Below are positions 24,124 to 33,954 of a DNA stretch of 47,370 nucleotides, piece by piece (the first letter of the stretch is position 1; every line of letters begins with the position of its first letter). Origin of the DNA: Streptomyces triticisoli (GTDB lineage: Bacteria > Actinomycetota > Actinomycetes > Streptomycetales > Streptomycetaceae); NCBI RefSeq assembly GCF_003270085.1, contig NZ_QFDQ01000012.1, positions 1 to 47,370 of the forward strand, given 5' to 3'. Under the pieces are notes generated by a model, which did not search any database, was not told the DNA's origin, and worked only from the letters and a program-made list of their open reading frames with translations. The position numbers and the translations under genes are program-made.

Positions 24124-25254
24124 ATGTCCAGGCTCGGCAACCTCGGCTCCCGGCTGCACCATGGCGAGATCGGCTACGACTTCATCAAGAACCGCAGGAT
24201 CTGGTACGGCGTCTCGATCCTGATCACCATCGTGGCCGTCCTGGGCCTGGCGGTGCGCGGCCTGAACATGGGCATCGAGTTCCAGGGCGGAGCGGTCTTC
24301 ACCACACCGAAGCACATGAGCACCTCGGTGGCCCAGGCGGAGAGCTACGCCCACGACGCCTCCGGCAACGAGGCGATCGTGCAGAAGCTCGGTGACGGCA
24401 GCCTGCGCATCCAGATCGCCGGCATCGAGACCGGCAAGTCCGACCAGATCAAGGAAACGCTGGCCAAGGACCTGAAGGTCGACCCGGAGCACATCAACGC
24501 CGACCTGGTCGGTCCCAGCTGGGGCGAGCAGATCGCCAACAAGGCCTGGCAGGGCCTGGCGATCTTCATGGTCCTGGTCGTGATCTATCTGGCGATCGCG
24601 TTCGAGTGGCGCATGGCGCTGGCCGCGCTGGTCGCCCTGGTCCACGACCTGACGATCACCACCGGTGTCTACGCCCTCGTGGGCTTCGAGGTCACGCCGG
24701 GCACGGTGATCGGTCTGCTGACGATCCTCGGTTACTCGCTCTACGACACGGTCGTCGTCTTCGACAGCCTCAAGGAGCAGACGAAGGACATCACCCGGCA
24801 GACCCGCTGGACGTACAGCGAGGTGGCGAACCGCTCGATCAACGGCACGCTGATCCGTTCGATCAACACCACCGTGGTGGCGCTGTTGCCGGTGGCGGGC
24901 CTGCTGTTCATCGGTGGCGGGGTGCTCGGCGCGGGCATGCTGAACGACATCTCGCTGTCGCTGTTCGTCGGCCTCGCGGCCGGTGCGTACTCCTCGATCT
25001 TCATCGCCACGCCGCTCGTCGCCGACCTCAAGGAGCGCGAGCCGCAGATGAAGGCCCTCAAGAAGCGGGTCCTCGCCAGGCGGGCGCAGGGCGCGGCCCA
25101 GGGCGAGTCCCTGGAGGCGGAGCCCGCCGGCGTCACGGCCGGTGACGAGCCCGAGTCCGAGGGCGCCGCGCCCGCCACCGCCGCCGCGGTGGGGCCGCAC
25201 AACCAGTCAGTCTCCCGCGGCCGGGGCCGCGGCCGACCCCCGGGAAAGCGTTGA
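24124..25254 (+). CDS. secF: Protein translocase subunit SecF
   Basis: The product of 376 residues has six membrane helices. The signature NMGIEFQGGAVFT, the P4 external segment, and GYSLYDTVVVFDSLKEQ with the family's conserved aspartate are all visible. It forms the SecDF complex with the preceding gene. The C-terminus is an Ala/Arg-rich tail. GGAGG within the secD end provides the ribosome site. Its stop overlaps apt as TGATG. Confidence 0.96.
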   Translation: MSRLGNLGSRLHHGEIGYDFIKNRRIWYGVSILITIVAVLGLAVRGLNMGIEFQGGAVFTTPKHMSTSVAQAESYAHDASGNEAIVQKLGDGSLRIQIAGIETGKSDQIKETLAKDLKVDPEHINADLVGPSWGEQIANKAWQGLAIFMVLVVIYLAIAFEWRMALAALVALVHDLTITTGVYALVGFEVTPGTVIGLLTILGYSLYDTVVVFDSLKEQTKDITRQTRWTYSEVANRSINGTLIRSINTTVVALLPVAGLLFIGGGVLGAGMLNDISLSLFVGLAAGAYSSIFIATPLVADLKEREPQMKALKKRVLARRAQGAAQGESLEAEPAGVTAGDEPESEGAAPATAAAVGPHNQSVSRGRGRGRPPGKR

Positions 25255-25793
25255 TGACCGATATCCAGGAACTGCTGCTCAGCCGCATTCGTGACGTGGC
25301 CGACTACCCGGAGCCGGGGGTGATGTTCAAGGACATCACCCCGCTCCTGGCGGACCCGGCGGCGTTCACGGTGCTCACCGACGCCCTGGCGGAGGTGGGT
25401 ACCCGCGAGGGGGCGACGAAGGTCGTCGGCCTTGAGGCCCGCGGCTTCATCCTCGGTGCCCCGGTCGCCCTCCGGGCGGGCCTCGGCTTCATCCCCGTGC
25501 GCAAGGCGGGCAAGCTTCCCGGAGCGACGCTCAGCCAGGCGTACGACCTGGAGTACGGGTCCGCGGAGATCGAGGTGCACGCGGAGGATCTGAGCGCCGG
25601 TGACCGTGTCCTGATCGTCGACGACGTCCTCGCCACGGGGGGCACCGCCGAGGCCTCCATCGAGCTCATCCGCCGGGCCGGCGCGGAGGTCGCCGGGGTG
25701 GCGGTCCTGATGGAGCTGGGCTTCCTCGGCGGCCGCACCCGTTTGGAGTCGGTCCTCGCCGGGGCCCCGCTGGAGACGCTGATCACCGTCTGA
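25254..25793 (+). CDS. apt: Adenine phosphoribosyltransferase
   Basis: The product of 179 residues has the type I PRTase PRPP-binding motif VLIVDDVLATGGTA, the N-terminal PEPGVMFKDITPLL and EARGFILGAPVAL. It converts adenine and PRPP to AMP. ATG 25254 overlaps the secF stop by one base. The secDF-apt-relA order is a widely shared actinobacterial cluster. Confidence 0.96.
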   Translation: MTDIQELLLSRIRDVADYPEPGVMFKDITPLLADPAAFTVLTDALAEVGTREGATKVVGLEARGFILGAPVALRAGLGFIPVRKAGKLPGATLSQAYDLEYGSAEIEVHAEDLSAGDRVLIVDDVLATGGTAEASIELIRRAGAEVAGVAVLMELGFLGGRTRLESVLAGAPLETLITV

Positions 25794-25807
25794 CGCCTGG
25801 AACCGAA

Positions 25808-25856
25808 CAAGCCGCAGGGGGCGTTCCGGAAGACCCGGAACGCCCCCTGCGGCTTG
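25808..25856 (+). terminator. Strong terminator after apt
   Basis: A hairpin with a perfect stem of about 21 bp (from 25808, returning to 25856) has a short loop. It closes the secDF-apt operon and separates it from the AT-richer insert that follows. Confidence 0.9.
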
Positions 25857-25997
25857 TCGGCGACCCTTCTTTGCCGTGATTGGCCGAAACATGATCATCT
25901 TGCTCAGATGCTCCTCAAATGATTGGTGTTGCTGATGAGTTGATCGAAAAGATGGGCTTGACCTCCCCGATTGGGGATCATGAAAACGGAGGAACAC

Positions 25998-26414
25998 ATG
26001 CCCATCCTGAGCAAGACAGGCGCAGGCGTGGTAACGCTTGCCTCGGTCGCGGCGCTCTCCGCGGCGGTCGCACCGGCGAACGCCTCCCAGTCCACCGCGA
26101 CGACCGAGGCCTCGAACCCGATCGGCGTTCAGTGCTCGTCCAGCTGGAAGAACGCTGTCGGGATCCCCGGACGATGGACCACGATCAAGGACACCACCTG
26201 CTCGGTGAGCGGTTACGCGGGCTACAAGGTGGGGTACGAATGGGTGGCGGAGCGTGGAAAGCCGTGCATCCAGGTCAAGGGATTCGCGAACAATCGCGTG
26301 AAGTGGTACGACGCCGGGTGCGGCAAGTCCGGGAGCATCAAGGTCCCGTGGGGGAACACGGTCGCCAACAAGGAGATCAAGGTCAAGGGCGCTTCGCTCT
26401 TCAAGTGGCGATGA
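25998..26414 (+). CDS. Small secreted four-cysteine protein of unknown function
   Basis: The product of 138 residues has a Sec signal peptide with a hydrophobic core (residues 9-25) and an ANA-S cleavage site at 29/30. The mature part of about 109 residues has four cysteines (46, 68, 90, 108), enough for two disulfides, and is basic and aromatic. I recognise no family. ATG 25998 is chosen for GGAGG 5 bases upstream; an earlier ATG at 25980 lacks a good site. The upstream 140 bases are clearly AT-richer than the surroundings, suggesting a foreign or specially regulated origin. A small extracellular binding or inhibitor-type protein is one possibility. Confidence 0.8.
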   Translation: MPILSKTGAGVVTLASVAALSAAVAPANASQSTATTEASNPIGVQCSSSWKNAVGIPGRWTTIKDTTCSVSGYAGYKVGYEWVAERGKPCIQVKGFANNRVKWYDAGCGKSGSIKVPWGNTVANKEIKVKGASLFKWR

Positions 26415-26470
26415 GCCACGCGGCGTACGAATCCGACGACGTCGGCTGACCGGTCACCGGGAGCCTCCGA

Positions 26471-26522
26471 GGACGCCCCGCCCTTCAGGACGGGGTGGAG
26501 GTGTCGCCCGCTTGCGGGGGGG
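26471..26522 (+). repeat. Stand-alone TTCA-loop double-hairpin element (copy C)
   Basis: The first hairpin has a CCCCG.CC/GG.CGGGG stem with a TTCA loop (26476-26494), followed by GTGGAGGTGTC. A second, CCCGC-TT-GCGGG, spans about 26507-26518. It matches copy B at 2511-2563 nearly base for base, and its first half has the layout of IS200/IS605 right ends. No tnpB frame is attached. The rest of the gap 26523-26789 holds only a hairpin at 26639-26669 (AGACGGGC/GCCCGTCT) and the relA ribosome site. Confidence 0.65.
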
Positions 26523-26789
26523 GAGAGAACCGGACGGGCCGGTCCGCCGGTCCCGCAGGCGACGTGAGCCGGGAACCCCCTGCTTCGGCCGGGAGAGGGG
26601 TCAACGCCCCGGTGGCTGATCCGACGCCGACACCGCGAAGACGGGCCCGGAGGAATCCGGTGCCCGTCTCGTGTGTTTCCTGGGTGGACGGCCCTCACTT
26701 CGGGCTGGAGGCGATCCTGGAGGCCGGGATCGCTACCATGGGGTGTCCGGAGCCTGACCGGGGACCCGGATCGCGTACGAGGAGCCCTC

Positions 26790-29327
26790 TTGCCAGACGA
26801 GGCCCAGCCACTGACCGCCGCCAAGCCCGAGCCGGCCTCGGCGCCCGCGGCGAAGCCCGCGCCGCACGCGAAGAACGACACCCGCGGGACGGCCGAGCAC
26901 GCCCAGTCCGCGCCCGTCGGCAAGTCGGCCCAGCCCGCACGTCCCAAGCCGGCTCCTCCCGAGCGCTCCGCCCAGCCCCCGGCCGTACGCCCCTCCGCCG
27001 GCCAGGCAGGCCGCTCCGGCTCCTCCAACCGCGTCCGCGCCCGCCTCGCCCGCCTGGGTGTGCAGCGGGCCAATCCGTACAACCCGGTCCTGGAGCCGCT
27101 GCTGCGGATAGTGCGCAGCAATGACCCCAAGATCGAGAACGCCACCCTCCGGCAGATCGAGCGCGCCTACCAGGTGGCCGAGCGCTGGCACCGCGGGCAG
27201 AAGCGCAAGAGCGGCGACCCGTACATCACGCACCCGCTCGCCGTCACCACCATCCTCGCCGAGCTGGGCATGGACCCGGCCACCCTCATGGCCGGCCTGC
27301 TGCACGACACCGTCGAGGACACCGAGTACGGCCTGGACCAGCTGCGCCGCGACTTCGGGGACACCGTCGCCCTGCTCGTCGACGGCGTCACCAAGCTGGA
27401 CAAGGTCAAGTTCGGCGAGGCCGCGCAGGCCGAGACCGTGCGGAAGATGGTCGTCGCCATGGCCAAGGACCCCCGCGTCCTGGTCATCAAGCTCGCCGAC
27501 CGCCTGCACAACATGCGCACCATGCGCTACCTCAAACGCGAGAAGCAGGAGAAGAAGGCGCGGGAAACGCTCGAGATCTACGCGCCGCTCGCCCACCGCC
27601 TGGGCATGAACACCATCAAGTGGGAGCTGGAGGACCTCGCCTTCGCGATCCTCTACCCCAAGATGTACGACGAGATCGTCCGCCTGGTCGCCGAACGCGC
27701 CCCCAAGCGCGACGAGTACCTCGCGATCGTCACCGACGAGGTCCAGGCGGACCTGCGCGCCGCCCGCATCAAGGCCACCGTCACCGGACGGCCGAAGCAC
27801 TACTACAGCGTCTACCAGAAGATGATCGTCCGCGGCCGTGACTTCGCGGAGATCTACGACCTGGTGGGTATTCGTGTACTCGTCGACACGGTCCGTGACT
27901 GCTACGCCGCCCTCGGCACCGTGCACGCGCGATGGAACCCGGTCCCCGGCCGGTTCAAGGACTACATCGCGATGCCCAAGTTCAACATGTACCAGTCGCT
28001 TCACACGACGGTCATCGGCCCCAACGGCAAGCCCGTCGAACTGCAGATCCGTACGTTCGACATGCACCGCCGCGCCGAGTACGGCATCGCCGCCCACTGG
28101 AAGTACAAGCAGGAGGCCGTCGCCGGCGCCTCCAAGGTCCGTACCGACGCGCCGAAGCCCGCCGGCAAGGCCGGCAAGGACTCGGCCGCCATCAACGACA
28201 TGGCGTGGCTGCGGCAACTGCTGGACTGGCAGAAGGAGACCGAGGACCCCGGCGAGTTCCTGGAGTCGCTGCGCTTCGACCTCTCCCGCAACGAGGTCTT
28301 CGTCTTCACCCCCAAGGGCGATGTCATCGCGCTCCCGGCCGGTGCCACCCCGGTGGACTTCGCCTACGCCGTCCACACCGAGGTCGGCCACCGCACGATA
28401 GGAGCGCGGGTCAACGGCCGTCTCGTACCGCTGGAGTCGACCCTGGACAACGGCGACCTGGTGGAGGTCTTCACCTCCAAGGCGGCCGGCGCGGGTCCCT
28501 CCCGCGACTGGCTCGGCTTCGTCAAGTCGCCGCGCGCCCGCAACAAGATCCGCGCCTGGTTCTCCAAGGAGCGCCGGGACGAGGCGATCGAGCAGGGCAA
28601 GGACGCCATCGTCCGCGCGATGCGCAAGCAGAACCTGCCGATCCAGCGCATCCTGACCGGCGACTCGCTCGTCACCCTCGCGCACGAGATGCGCTACTCG
28701 GACATCTCCGCGCTGTACGCGGCGATCGGCGAGGGCCATGTCTCCGCGCAGAACATCGTGCAGAAACTCGTCCAGGCGCTCGGCGGCGAGGAAGCGGCCA
28801 CCGAGGAGATCGACGAGAGCGTGCCGCCCTCGCGCGGACGCGGCCGCAAGCGCCGCTCCAGCGCCGACCCGGGCGTCGTCGTCAAGGGCGTCGAGGACGT
28901 GTGGGTCAAGCTGGCCCGCTGCTGTACGCCCGTCCCCGGCGACCCGATCATCGGCTTCGTCACCCGCGGCAGCGGCGTATCGGTTCACCGCAGCGACTGC
29001 GTCAACGTGGAGTCACTCTCCCGCGAGCCGGAGCGCATCCTCGACGTCGAGTGGGCGCCCACCCAGTCCTCCGTCTTCCTGGTCGCCATCCAGGTCGAGG
29101 CCCTGGACCGCTCGCGGCTGCTCTCGGACGTCACCCGCGTGCTGTCCGACCAGCACGTCAACATCCTCTCCGCGGCCGTCCAGACCTCCCGCGACCGCGT
29201 AGCCACCTCCCGCTTCACCTTCGAGATGGGCGACCCCAAGCACCTGGGTCACGTCCTGAAGGCCGTACGGGGCGTGGAGGGCGTCTACGACGTCTACCGG
29301 GTCACCTCGGCACGCAGCCGGGCGTAG
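26790..29327 (+). CDS. relA: Bifunctional (p)ppGpp synthetase/hydrolase RelA (RSH)
   Basis: The product of 845 residues has a Pro/Ala/Lys-rich disordered N-terminus (1-85), an HD hydrolase domain with [15 protein letters not shown] and H172-D173 in LHDTVEDT, a synthetase domain ([24 protein letters not shown]), a TGS domain ([21 protein letters not shown]), a zinc-finger-like part ([12 protein letters not shown]) and a C-terminal ACT domain. Both active sites look intact, so it should make and degrade ppGpp in the stringent response, which in streptomycetes influences antibiotic production. I choose TTG 26790 because GAGGAG is 5-6 bases upstream and the sequence then begins as [13 protein letters not shown], as in other streptomycetes. 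Confidence 0.95.
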   Translation: MPDEAQPLTAAKPEPASAPAAKPAPHAKNDTRGTAEHAQSAPVGKSAQPARPKPAPPERSAQPPAVRPSAGQAGRSGSSNRVRARLARLGVQRANPYNPVLEPLLRIVRSNDPKIENATLRQIERAYQVAERWHRGQKRKSGDPYITHPLAVTTILAELGMDPATLMAGLLHDTVEDTEYGLDQLRRDFGDTVALLVDGVTKLDKVKFGEAAQAETVRKMVVAMAKDPRVLVIKLADRLHNMRTMRYLKREKQEKKARETLEIYAPLAHRLGMNTIKWELEDLAFAILYPKMYDEIVRLVAERAPKRDEYLAIVTDEVQADLRAARIKATVTGRPKHYYSVYQKMIVRGRDFAEIYDLVGIRVLVDTVRDCYAALGTVHARWNPVPGRFKDYIAMPKFNMYQSLHTTVIGPNGKPVELQIRTFDMHRRAEYGIAAHWKYKQEAVAGASKVRTDAPKPAGKAGKDSAAINDMAWLRQLLDWQKETEDPGEFLESLRFDLSRNEVFVFTPKGDVIALPAGATPVDFAYAVHTEVGHRTIGARVNGRLVPLESTLDNGDLVEVFTSKAAGAGPSRDWLGFVKSPRARNKIRAWFSKERRDEAIEQGKDAIVRAMRKQNLPIQRILTGDSLVTLAHEMRYSDISALYAAIGEGHVSAQNIVQKLVQALGGEEAATEEIDESVPPSRGRGRKRRSSADPGVVVKGVEDVWVKLARCCTPVPGDPIIGFVTRGSGVSVHRSDCVNVESLSREPERILDVEWAPTQSSVFLVAIQVEALDRSRLLSDVTRVLSDQHVNILSAAVQTSRDRVATSRFTFEMGDPKHLGHVLKAVRGVEGVYDVYRVTSARSRA

Positions 29328-29356
29328 CAGCCCGCGGCCACCACCGCGGAAACGGC

Positions 29357-29391
29357 CGAGGGCTCCCGTACGCGCCGTACGGGAGCCCTCG
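29357..29391. terminator. Bidirectional terminator between relA and the DUF349 gene
   Basis: A perfect 16-bp stem (29357-29372 with 29376-29391) and 3-base loop stand between convergent genes, serving both. Confidence 0.9.
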
Positions 29392-29411
29392 ACTCGTGGC
29401 GGGCGGTGGTG

Positions 29412-30641
29412 TCAGCCGCCGAACTCCTGCAGGCCCTTCAGAGCCTGGTCCAGGAGCGCCTGGCGGCCCTCCAGCTCCTTCTCCAGCTTGTCGGCCTTGG
29501 CCGTGTTGCCCTGGGTGCGCGCCTGCTCGATCTGGCCCCTCAGCTTGTCCACGGCCGCCTGCAGCTGACCGGTCAGACCCTCGGCACGCGCACGTGCCTC
29601 CGGGTTCGTCCGGCGCCACTCGGACTCCTCGGCCTCCTGGATGGCCCGGTCGACGGTGTGCATCCGGCCCTCGACCCGCCCCCGCGCGTCCCGCGGCACA
29701 TGGCCGATGGCCTCCCAGCGCTCGTTGATCGAGCGGAAGGCGGCCCGGGCGGCCTTCAGGTCCGTGATCGGCAGCAGCTTCTCGGCCTCCTCGGCCAGCT
29801 CCTCCTTCAGCTTCAGGTTCTCCGCCTGCTCGGCGTCCCGCTCGGCGAACACCGAGCTGCGGGCGGCGAAGAAGATGTCCTGGGCGCCGCGGAAACGGTT
29901 CCACAGGTCGTCCTCGTGCTCGCGCTGGGCGCGGCCCGCGGCCTTCCACTCCGCCATCAGATCGCGGTAGCGGGCCGCGGTCGGCCCCCAGTCGGTCGAG
30001 CCCGACAGCGCCTCGGCCTCGGCGACCAACTGCTCCTTGATCCTGCGCGCCTCCTCGCGCTGCGCGTCCAGCTGCGCGAAGTGCGCCTTGCGCCGCTTGG
30101 AGAACGCCGACCGCGCGTGCGAGAAGCGGTGCCACAGCTCGTCGTCGGACTTGCGGTCCAGGCGCGGCAGCCCCTTCCAGGTGTCCACCAGCGCGCGCAG
30201 CCGCTCACCGGCCGCCCGCCACTGGTCGGACCGGGCCAGCTCCTCGGCCTCCGCGACCAGCGCCTCCTTGGCCTGCCGGGCCTCGTCCGCCTGCCGGGCG
30301 CGCTGGGCCCTGCGCTCCTCACGGCGCGCCTCGACCATCCCGACCAGCTTGTCCAGACGTGCGCGCAGCGCGTCCAGGTCACCGACCGCGTGGTGCGCGT
30401 CGATCTGCTCCCGCAGATGGTCGATGGCGGCCTGGGCGTCCTTCGCCGACAGATCGGTGGTCTGCACACGCTTCTCGAGGAGGCCGATCTCGACAACCAG
30501 GCCCTCGTACTTGCGCTCGAAGTAGGCCAGCGCCTCCTCGGGGGAGCCGGCCTGCCAGGAACCGACGACCTTCTCGCCGTCGGCCGTACGCACGTACACG
30601 GTCCCCGTCTCGTCGACGCGGCCCCACGGGTCGCTGCTCAC
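29412..30641 (-). CDS. DUF349 domain protein
   Basis: The product of 409 residues is almost wholly helical and charged. It contains repeated DUF349 units recognisable by W-K/R-x-P/A-G patterns: LVDTWKGLPRLDRKSDDELWHRF, then YRDLMAEWKAAGRAQREHEDDLWNRF, then RSINERWEAIGHVPRD. Long coiled coils flank them. The function in streptomycetes is not established. GTG 30641 follows GGAGGAGG. A CGGACA/TATGTT pair (30740-30745 and 30716-30721, minus strand, 18-base spacing) is a plausible promoter. Confidence 0.88.
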   Translation of the reverse strand: MSSDPWGRVDETGTVYVRTADGEKVVGSWQAGSPEEALAYFERKYEGLVVEIGLLEKRVQTTDLSAKDAQAAIDHLREQIDAHHAVGDLDALRARLDKLVGMVEARREERRAQRARQADEARQAKEALVAEAEELARSDQWRAAGERLRALVDTWKGLPRLDRKSDDELWHRFSHARSAFSKRRKAHFAQLDAQREEARRIKEQLVAEAEALSGSTDWGPTAARYRDLMAEWKAAGRAQREHEDDLWNRFRGAQDIFFAARSSVFAERDAEQAENLKLKEELAEEAEKLLPITDLKAARAAFRSINERWEAIGHVPRDARGRVEGRMHTVDRAIQEAEESEWRRTNPEARARAEGLTGQLQAAVDKLRGQIEQARTQGNTAKADKLEKELEGRQALLDQALKGLQEFGG

Positions 30642-30789
30642 AGCGCCTCCTCCACATGATGCCTGCGGAGGGCCTCGAAGCTCCCCCGGGCATCGTCCAC
30701 AATTTCGTCACCGCCAACATAGGCGACCGGTGGGCGGCCTGTCCGCATCCAGCGCGACCGAAATTTCGCAGTTGGCGGTCAGGATGCGG

Positions 30790-31614
30790 TCAGGATTTGG
30801 TGACCGTGGCCTTGTTGATCACGACCGTCGCGTTCGGAGCCCCGTCGCCGGCACCCGTGCTCTCGCCCGCGTCCGCGATCTTCTTCAGCACCTTCAGTCC
30901 CGCCTCGGAAACGGTGCCGAACGGTGTGTAGCTGGGCGGCAGCGGACTGTCCTGGTACACCAGGAAGAACTGGCTGCCTCCGGTGTGCGGCTGTCCCGTG
31001 TTCGCCATCGCCACCGTGCCCGCCGGGTAGACGCTGCCCTTCAGGCTCTTGTCCTTGAGGTTCTCGTCGGGAATCGTGTACCCGGGCCCGCCGCTGCCCA
31101 CGGCCGTCGGGTCGCCGCACTGCAGGACGAAGATGCCGCCGGTGGTGAGCCGGTGGCACTTGGTGTGGTCGAAGTAGCCCTTCCCGGCGAGGAAGTCGAA
31201 GGAGTTCACGGTGTGCGGCGCCGCCGACGCCTTGAGCGCCATGTCTATCTCGCCGCACGTGGTGTCGAGTTTCATCGTGTACTTCGCCGACTTGTCGACG
31301 GTCATCGCCGGTTCCTTGTCCCAGCTCAGCTTCTTCACCGAGCCCGGGGCCGGCTTCGCGCACGGGTCCGGGGCCTTGCTGGTGGCCGAGGGGCTGGGGG
31401 TGACGTCCGCGCTCGCGTTGGCCTTGTCGTCCTTGTCGCTCTTCAGCACCTTGGTCGTGTACAGGGCGACACTGCCGATCACGACCACGCCGAGCACCGA
31501 CGCGATCACGGAGTTGCGCATGCGCGCCCTGCGCCGCGCGGCGGTGCGCCGCTGCTGCTGCCGCAAGAACTTCTCCCGGGCGAGCTGACGTCGCCGCTGC
31601 TCCTGGCTGACCAC
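30790..31614 (-). CDS. Membrane-anchored cyclophilin-type peptidyl-prolyl isomerase
   Basis: The product has 274 residues: a basic N-terminus (RRRQLAREKFLRQQQRRTAARRR), one membrane helix (about 34-53), a Ser/Pro/Ala linker, then a cyclophilin domain with CHRLTTGGIFVLQCGDPT, GTVAMANTG, GSQFFLVY and YTPFGTV. It probably assists folding outside the membrane after secretion. The start GTG 31614 has GAGGAGAG upstream. A TACGGT -10 box (31693-31698, minus strand) may be its promoter. It is divergent from the hydrolase gene. Confidence 0.9.
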   Translation of the reverse strand: MVSQEQRRRQLAREKFLRQQQRRTAARRRARMRNSVIASVLGVVVIGSVALYTTKVLKSDKDDKANASADVTPSPSATSKAPDPCAKPAPGSVKKLSWDKEPAMTVDKSAKYTMKLDTTCGEIDMALKASAAPHTVNSFDFLAGKGYFDHTKCHRLTTGGIFVLQCGDPTAVGSGGPGYTIPDENLKDKSLKGSVYPAGTVAMANTGQPHTGGSQFFLVYQDSPLPPSYTPFGTVSEAGLKVLKKIADAGESTGAGDGAPNATVVINKATVTKS

Positions 31615-31729
31615 CGGGTTCTCTCCTCAAGCGTCTCGTGTGTCGACCGCTACGCGTGCGACGGCCGAGCCGACCGTCCGCGTGTGACCCGTACCGTATA
31701 TGGGTTCGCTGAGGATCCGGCAGCGCCGG

Positions 31730-31735
31730 TAGGCT
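31730..31735 (+). promoter_or_regulatory. -10 box of the MBL-fold/hisS transcript
   Basis: TAGGCT at 31730-31735 matches TAnnnT and would start transcription near 31742, giving a 40-base leader. A -35 box is not evident. Confidence 0.4.
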
Positions 31736-31781
31736 CTGACAACAGCTGTAGCCACCCGTACCCACACAACGAAGGACGATC

Positions 31782-32495
31782 GTGCTCATTGCCGGGTTCC
31801 CCGCCGGGGCCTGGGGGACGAACTGCTACCTCGTCGCCCCCGCCGCCGGTGAGGAGTGCGTGATCATCGACCCCGGCCACCAGGCCGCCCAAGGCGTCGA
31901 GGAAGTGGTCAGGAAGCATCGGCTCAAGCCCGTCGCCGTCGTCCTCACCCACGGCCACATCGACCACGTGGCCTCGGTCGTCCCGGTCTGCGGCGCGCAC
32001 GACGTACCGGCGTGGATCCACCCGGCCGACCGGTACATGATGAGCGACCCCGAGAAGGCGCTCGGCCGTTCCATCGGGATGCCGCTGATGGGCGAGCTGA
32101 CCGTGGGGGAGCCGGACGACGTCAAGGAGCTGGCCGACGGCGCCGAGCTGGCCCTGGCCGGCCTGGAGTTCTCCGTCGCGCACGCGCCCGGCCATACCAA
32201 GGGGTCGGTGACGTTCCGGATGCCCGAGAGCGCGGACGTTCCGCAGGTGTTCTTCTCCGGGGATCTGCTCTTCGCCGGCTCCATCGGACGCACCGACCTG
32301 CCCGGCGGTGACATGGCCGAGATGCTCGACTCGCTGGCCCGCGTGTGCCTGCCGCTCGACGACTCGACCGTGGTGCTGTCCGGCCACGGCCCCCACACGA
32401 CCATCGGCCAGGAGCGCGCCGCCAACCCCTATCTGCGACAGGTGGCCGCCGGCCTGGGAGCGCACCTGGACGACGCTCCCCGACGAGGAATGTGA
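31782..32495 (+). CDS. MBL-fold metallo-hydrolase (glyoxalase II-like)
   Basis: The product of 237 residues has the metal-binding THGHIDH motif (56-62), then [28 protein letters not shown] and [13 protein letters not shown]. It is a small cytoplasmic beta-lactamase-fold hydrolase close to hydroxyacylglutathione hydrolase; actinomycetes use mycothiol, so the natural thioester is uncertain. GAAGGA lies 9 bases before GTG 31782. It precedes hisS by 13 bases and should share its transcript. Confidence 0.9.
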   Translation: MLIAGFPAGAWGTNCYLVAPAAGEECVIIDPGHQAAQGVEEVVRKHRLKPVAVVLTHGHIDHVASVVPVCGAHDVPAWIHPADRYMMSDPEKALGRSIGMPLMGELTVGEPDDVKELADGAELALAGLEFSVAHAPGHTKGSVTFRMPESADVPQVFFSGDLLFAGSIGRTDLPGGDMAEMLDSLARVCLPLDDSTVVLSGHGPHTTIGQERAANPYLRQVAAGLGAHLDDAPRRGM

Positions 32496-32508
32496 CGAGA
32501 GACCTTCC

Positions 32509-33771
32509 GTGAGCACCTTCAAAGCCCCCAAGGGCACGTACGACCTGGTCCCGCCGGACTCCGCCACGTACCTGGCGGTCCGTGAGGCGATCGCCGCCCC
32601 GCTGCGCAACTCCGGCTACGGCTACATCGAGACACCCGGCTTCGAGAACGTGGAGCTCTTCGCGCGCGGGGTCGGCGAGTCCACCGACATCGTGACCAAG
32701 GAGATGTACGCCTTCGAGACCAAGGGCGGGGACAAGCTGGCCCTCCGTCCCGAGGGCACCGCCTCCGTGCTGCGCGCCGCCCTGGAGGCCAACCTCCACA
32801 AGGCGGGCAACCTGCCGGTCAAGCTCTGGTACTCCGGCTCCTACTACCGCTACGAGCGCCCCCAGAAGGGCCGCTACCGCCACTTCTCCCAGGTCGGCGC
32901 GGAGGCCATCGGCGCCGAGGACCCGGCGCTGGACGCCGAGATGATCATCCTCGCCGACCAGGCGTACCGCTCGCTGGGCCTGAGAGACTTCCGCATCCTG
33001 CTCAACAGCCTCGGCGACAACGAGTGCCGCCCGGTCTACCGCGCCGCCCTGCAGGACTTCCTGCGCGGACTGGACCTGGACGACGACACCCGCCGCCGGG
33101 TCGACATCAACCCCCTGCGCGTCCTCGACGACAAGCGGGAGACGGTCCAGAAGCAGCTGACGGGCGCCCCGCTGCTGCGCGACTACCTGTGCGACGCCTG
33201 CAAGGCCTACCACGAGGAGGTGCGGACCCTGCTGGTGGCCCAGGGCATCGCCTTCGAGGACGACCCCAAGCTGGTCCGCGGCCTGGACTACTACACGCGC
33301 ACCACCTTCGAGTTCGTCCACGACGGCCTGGGCTCCCAGTCCGCGGTGGGCGGCGGTGGCCGCTACGACGGCCTCTCCGAGATGATCGGCGGCCCCGCCC
33401 TGCCCTCGGTCGGCTGGGCGCTGGGCGTGGACCGCACCGTCCTGGCCCTTCAGGCGGAGGGCATCGAACTCCAACTCCCCTCCACCACCAGCGTCTTCGC
33501 GGTGCCCCTCGGCGAGGAGGCCCGCCGTGTCCTCTTCGCGAAGGTCACCGAACTGCGCAAGGTGGGCATCGCGGCCGACTTCTCGTACGGCGGCAAGGGC
33601 CTGAAGGCGGCGATGAAGGCGGCCAACCGCTCGGGCGCGCGCTACGCCCTCGTGCTGGGCGAGCGGGACCTCGCCGAGGGTGTCGTCCAGCTCAAGGACA
33701 TGGAGTCCGGCGAGCAGGCGGCGATCGGCGTCAACGAGATCGTGGCGGAGCTGGAGTCACGGCTCGGCTGA
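32509..33771 (+). CDS. hisS: Histidyl-tRNA synthetase
   Basis: The product of 420 residues begins with the HisRS start [13 protein letters not shown]. It has class II motif 2 ([17 protein letters not shown]), the histidine signatures [15 protein letters not shown] and GGGGRYDGL, motif 3 (GWALGVDR), and a C-terminal anticodon-binding domain. It charges tRNA-His. GTG 32509 follows a weak GAGAG. Confidence 0.97.
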   Translation: MSTFKAPKGTYDLVPPDSATYLAVREAIAAPLRNSGYGYIETPGFENVELFARGVGESTDIVTKEMYAFETKGGDKLALRPEGTASVLRAALEANLHKAGNLPVKLWYSGSYYRYERPQKGRYRHFSQVGAEAIGAEDPALDAEMIILADQAYRSLGLRDFRILLNSLGDNECRPVYRAALQDFLRGLDLDDDTRRRVDINPLRVLDDKRETVQKQLTGAPLLRDYLCDACKAYHEEVRTLLVAQGIAFEDDPKLVRGLDYYTRTTFEFVHDGLGSQSAVGGGGRYDGLSEMIGGPALPSVGWALGVDRTVLALQAEGIELQLPSTTSVFAVPLGEEARRVLFAKVTELRKVGIAADFSYGGKGLKAAMKAANRSGARYALVLGERDLAEGVVQLKDMESGEQAAIGVNEIVAELESRLG

Positions 33772-33788
33772 GAGACGGCGAGCACGGT

Positions 33789-33816
33789 GAGCCGGGCGGC
33801 CCGTACCGCCCGGCTC
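33789..33816 (+). terminator. hisS terminator
   Basis: An 11-bp perfect stem (33789-33799 with 33806-33816) and 6-base loop stand 17 bases after the hisS stop. Confidence 0.85.
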
Positions 33817-33954
33817 GTCCACTGTCCGGAACCGGACGTTCGAGGACGACTCCGCGCACCTTCTTGTGTCCACCTCACGGTGAGCACACGCGTGTGTGCG
33901 GCACAATGGCCGTGCCCGAAGCAGGTCCGACTCACAAGTGACGGAATCGGCGTG

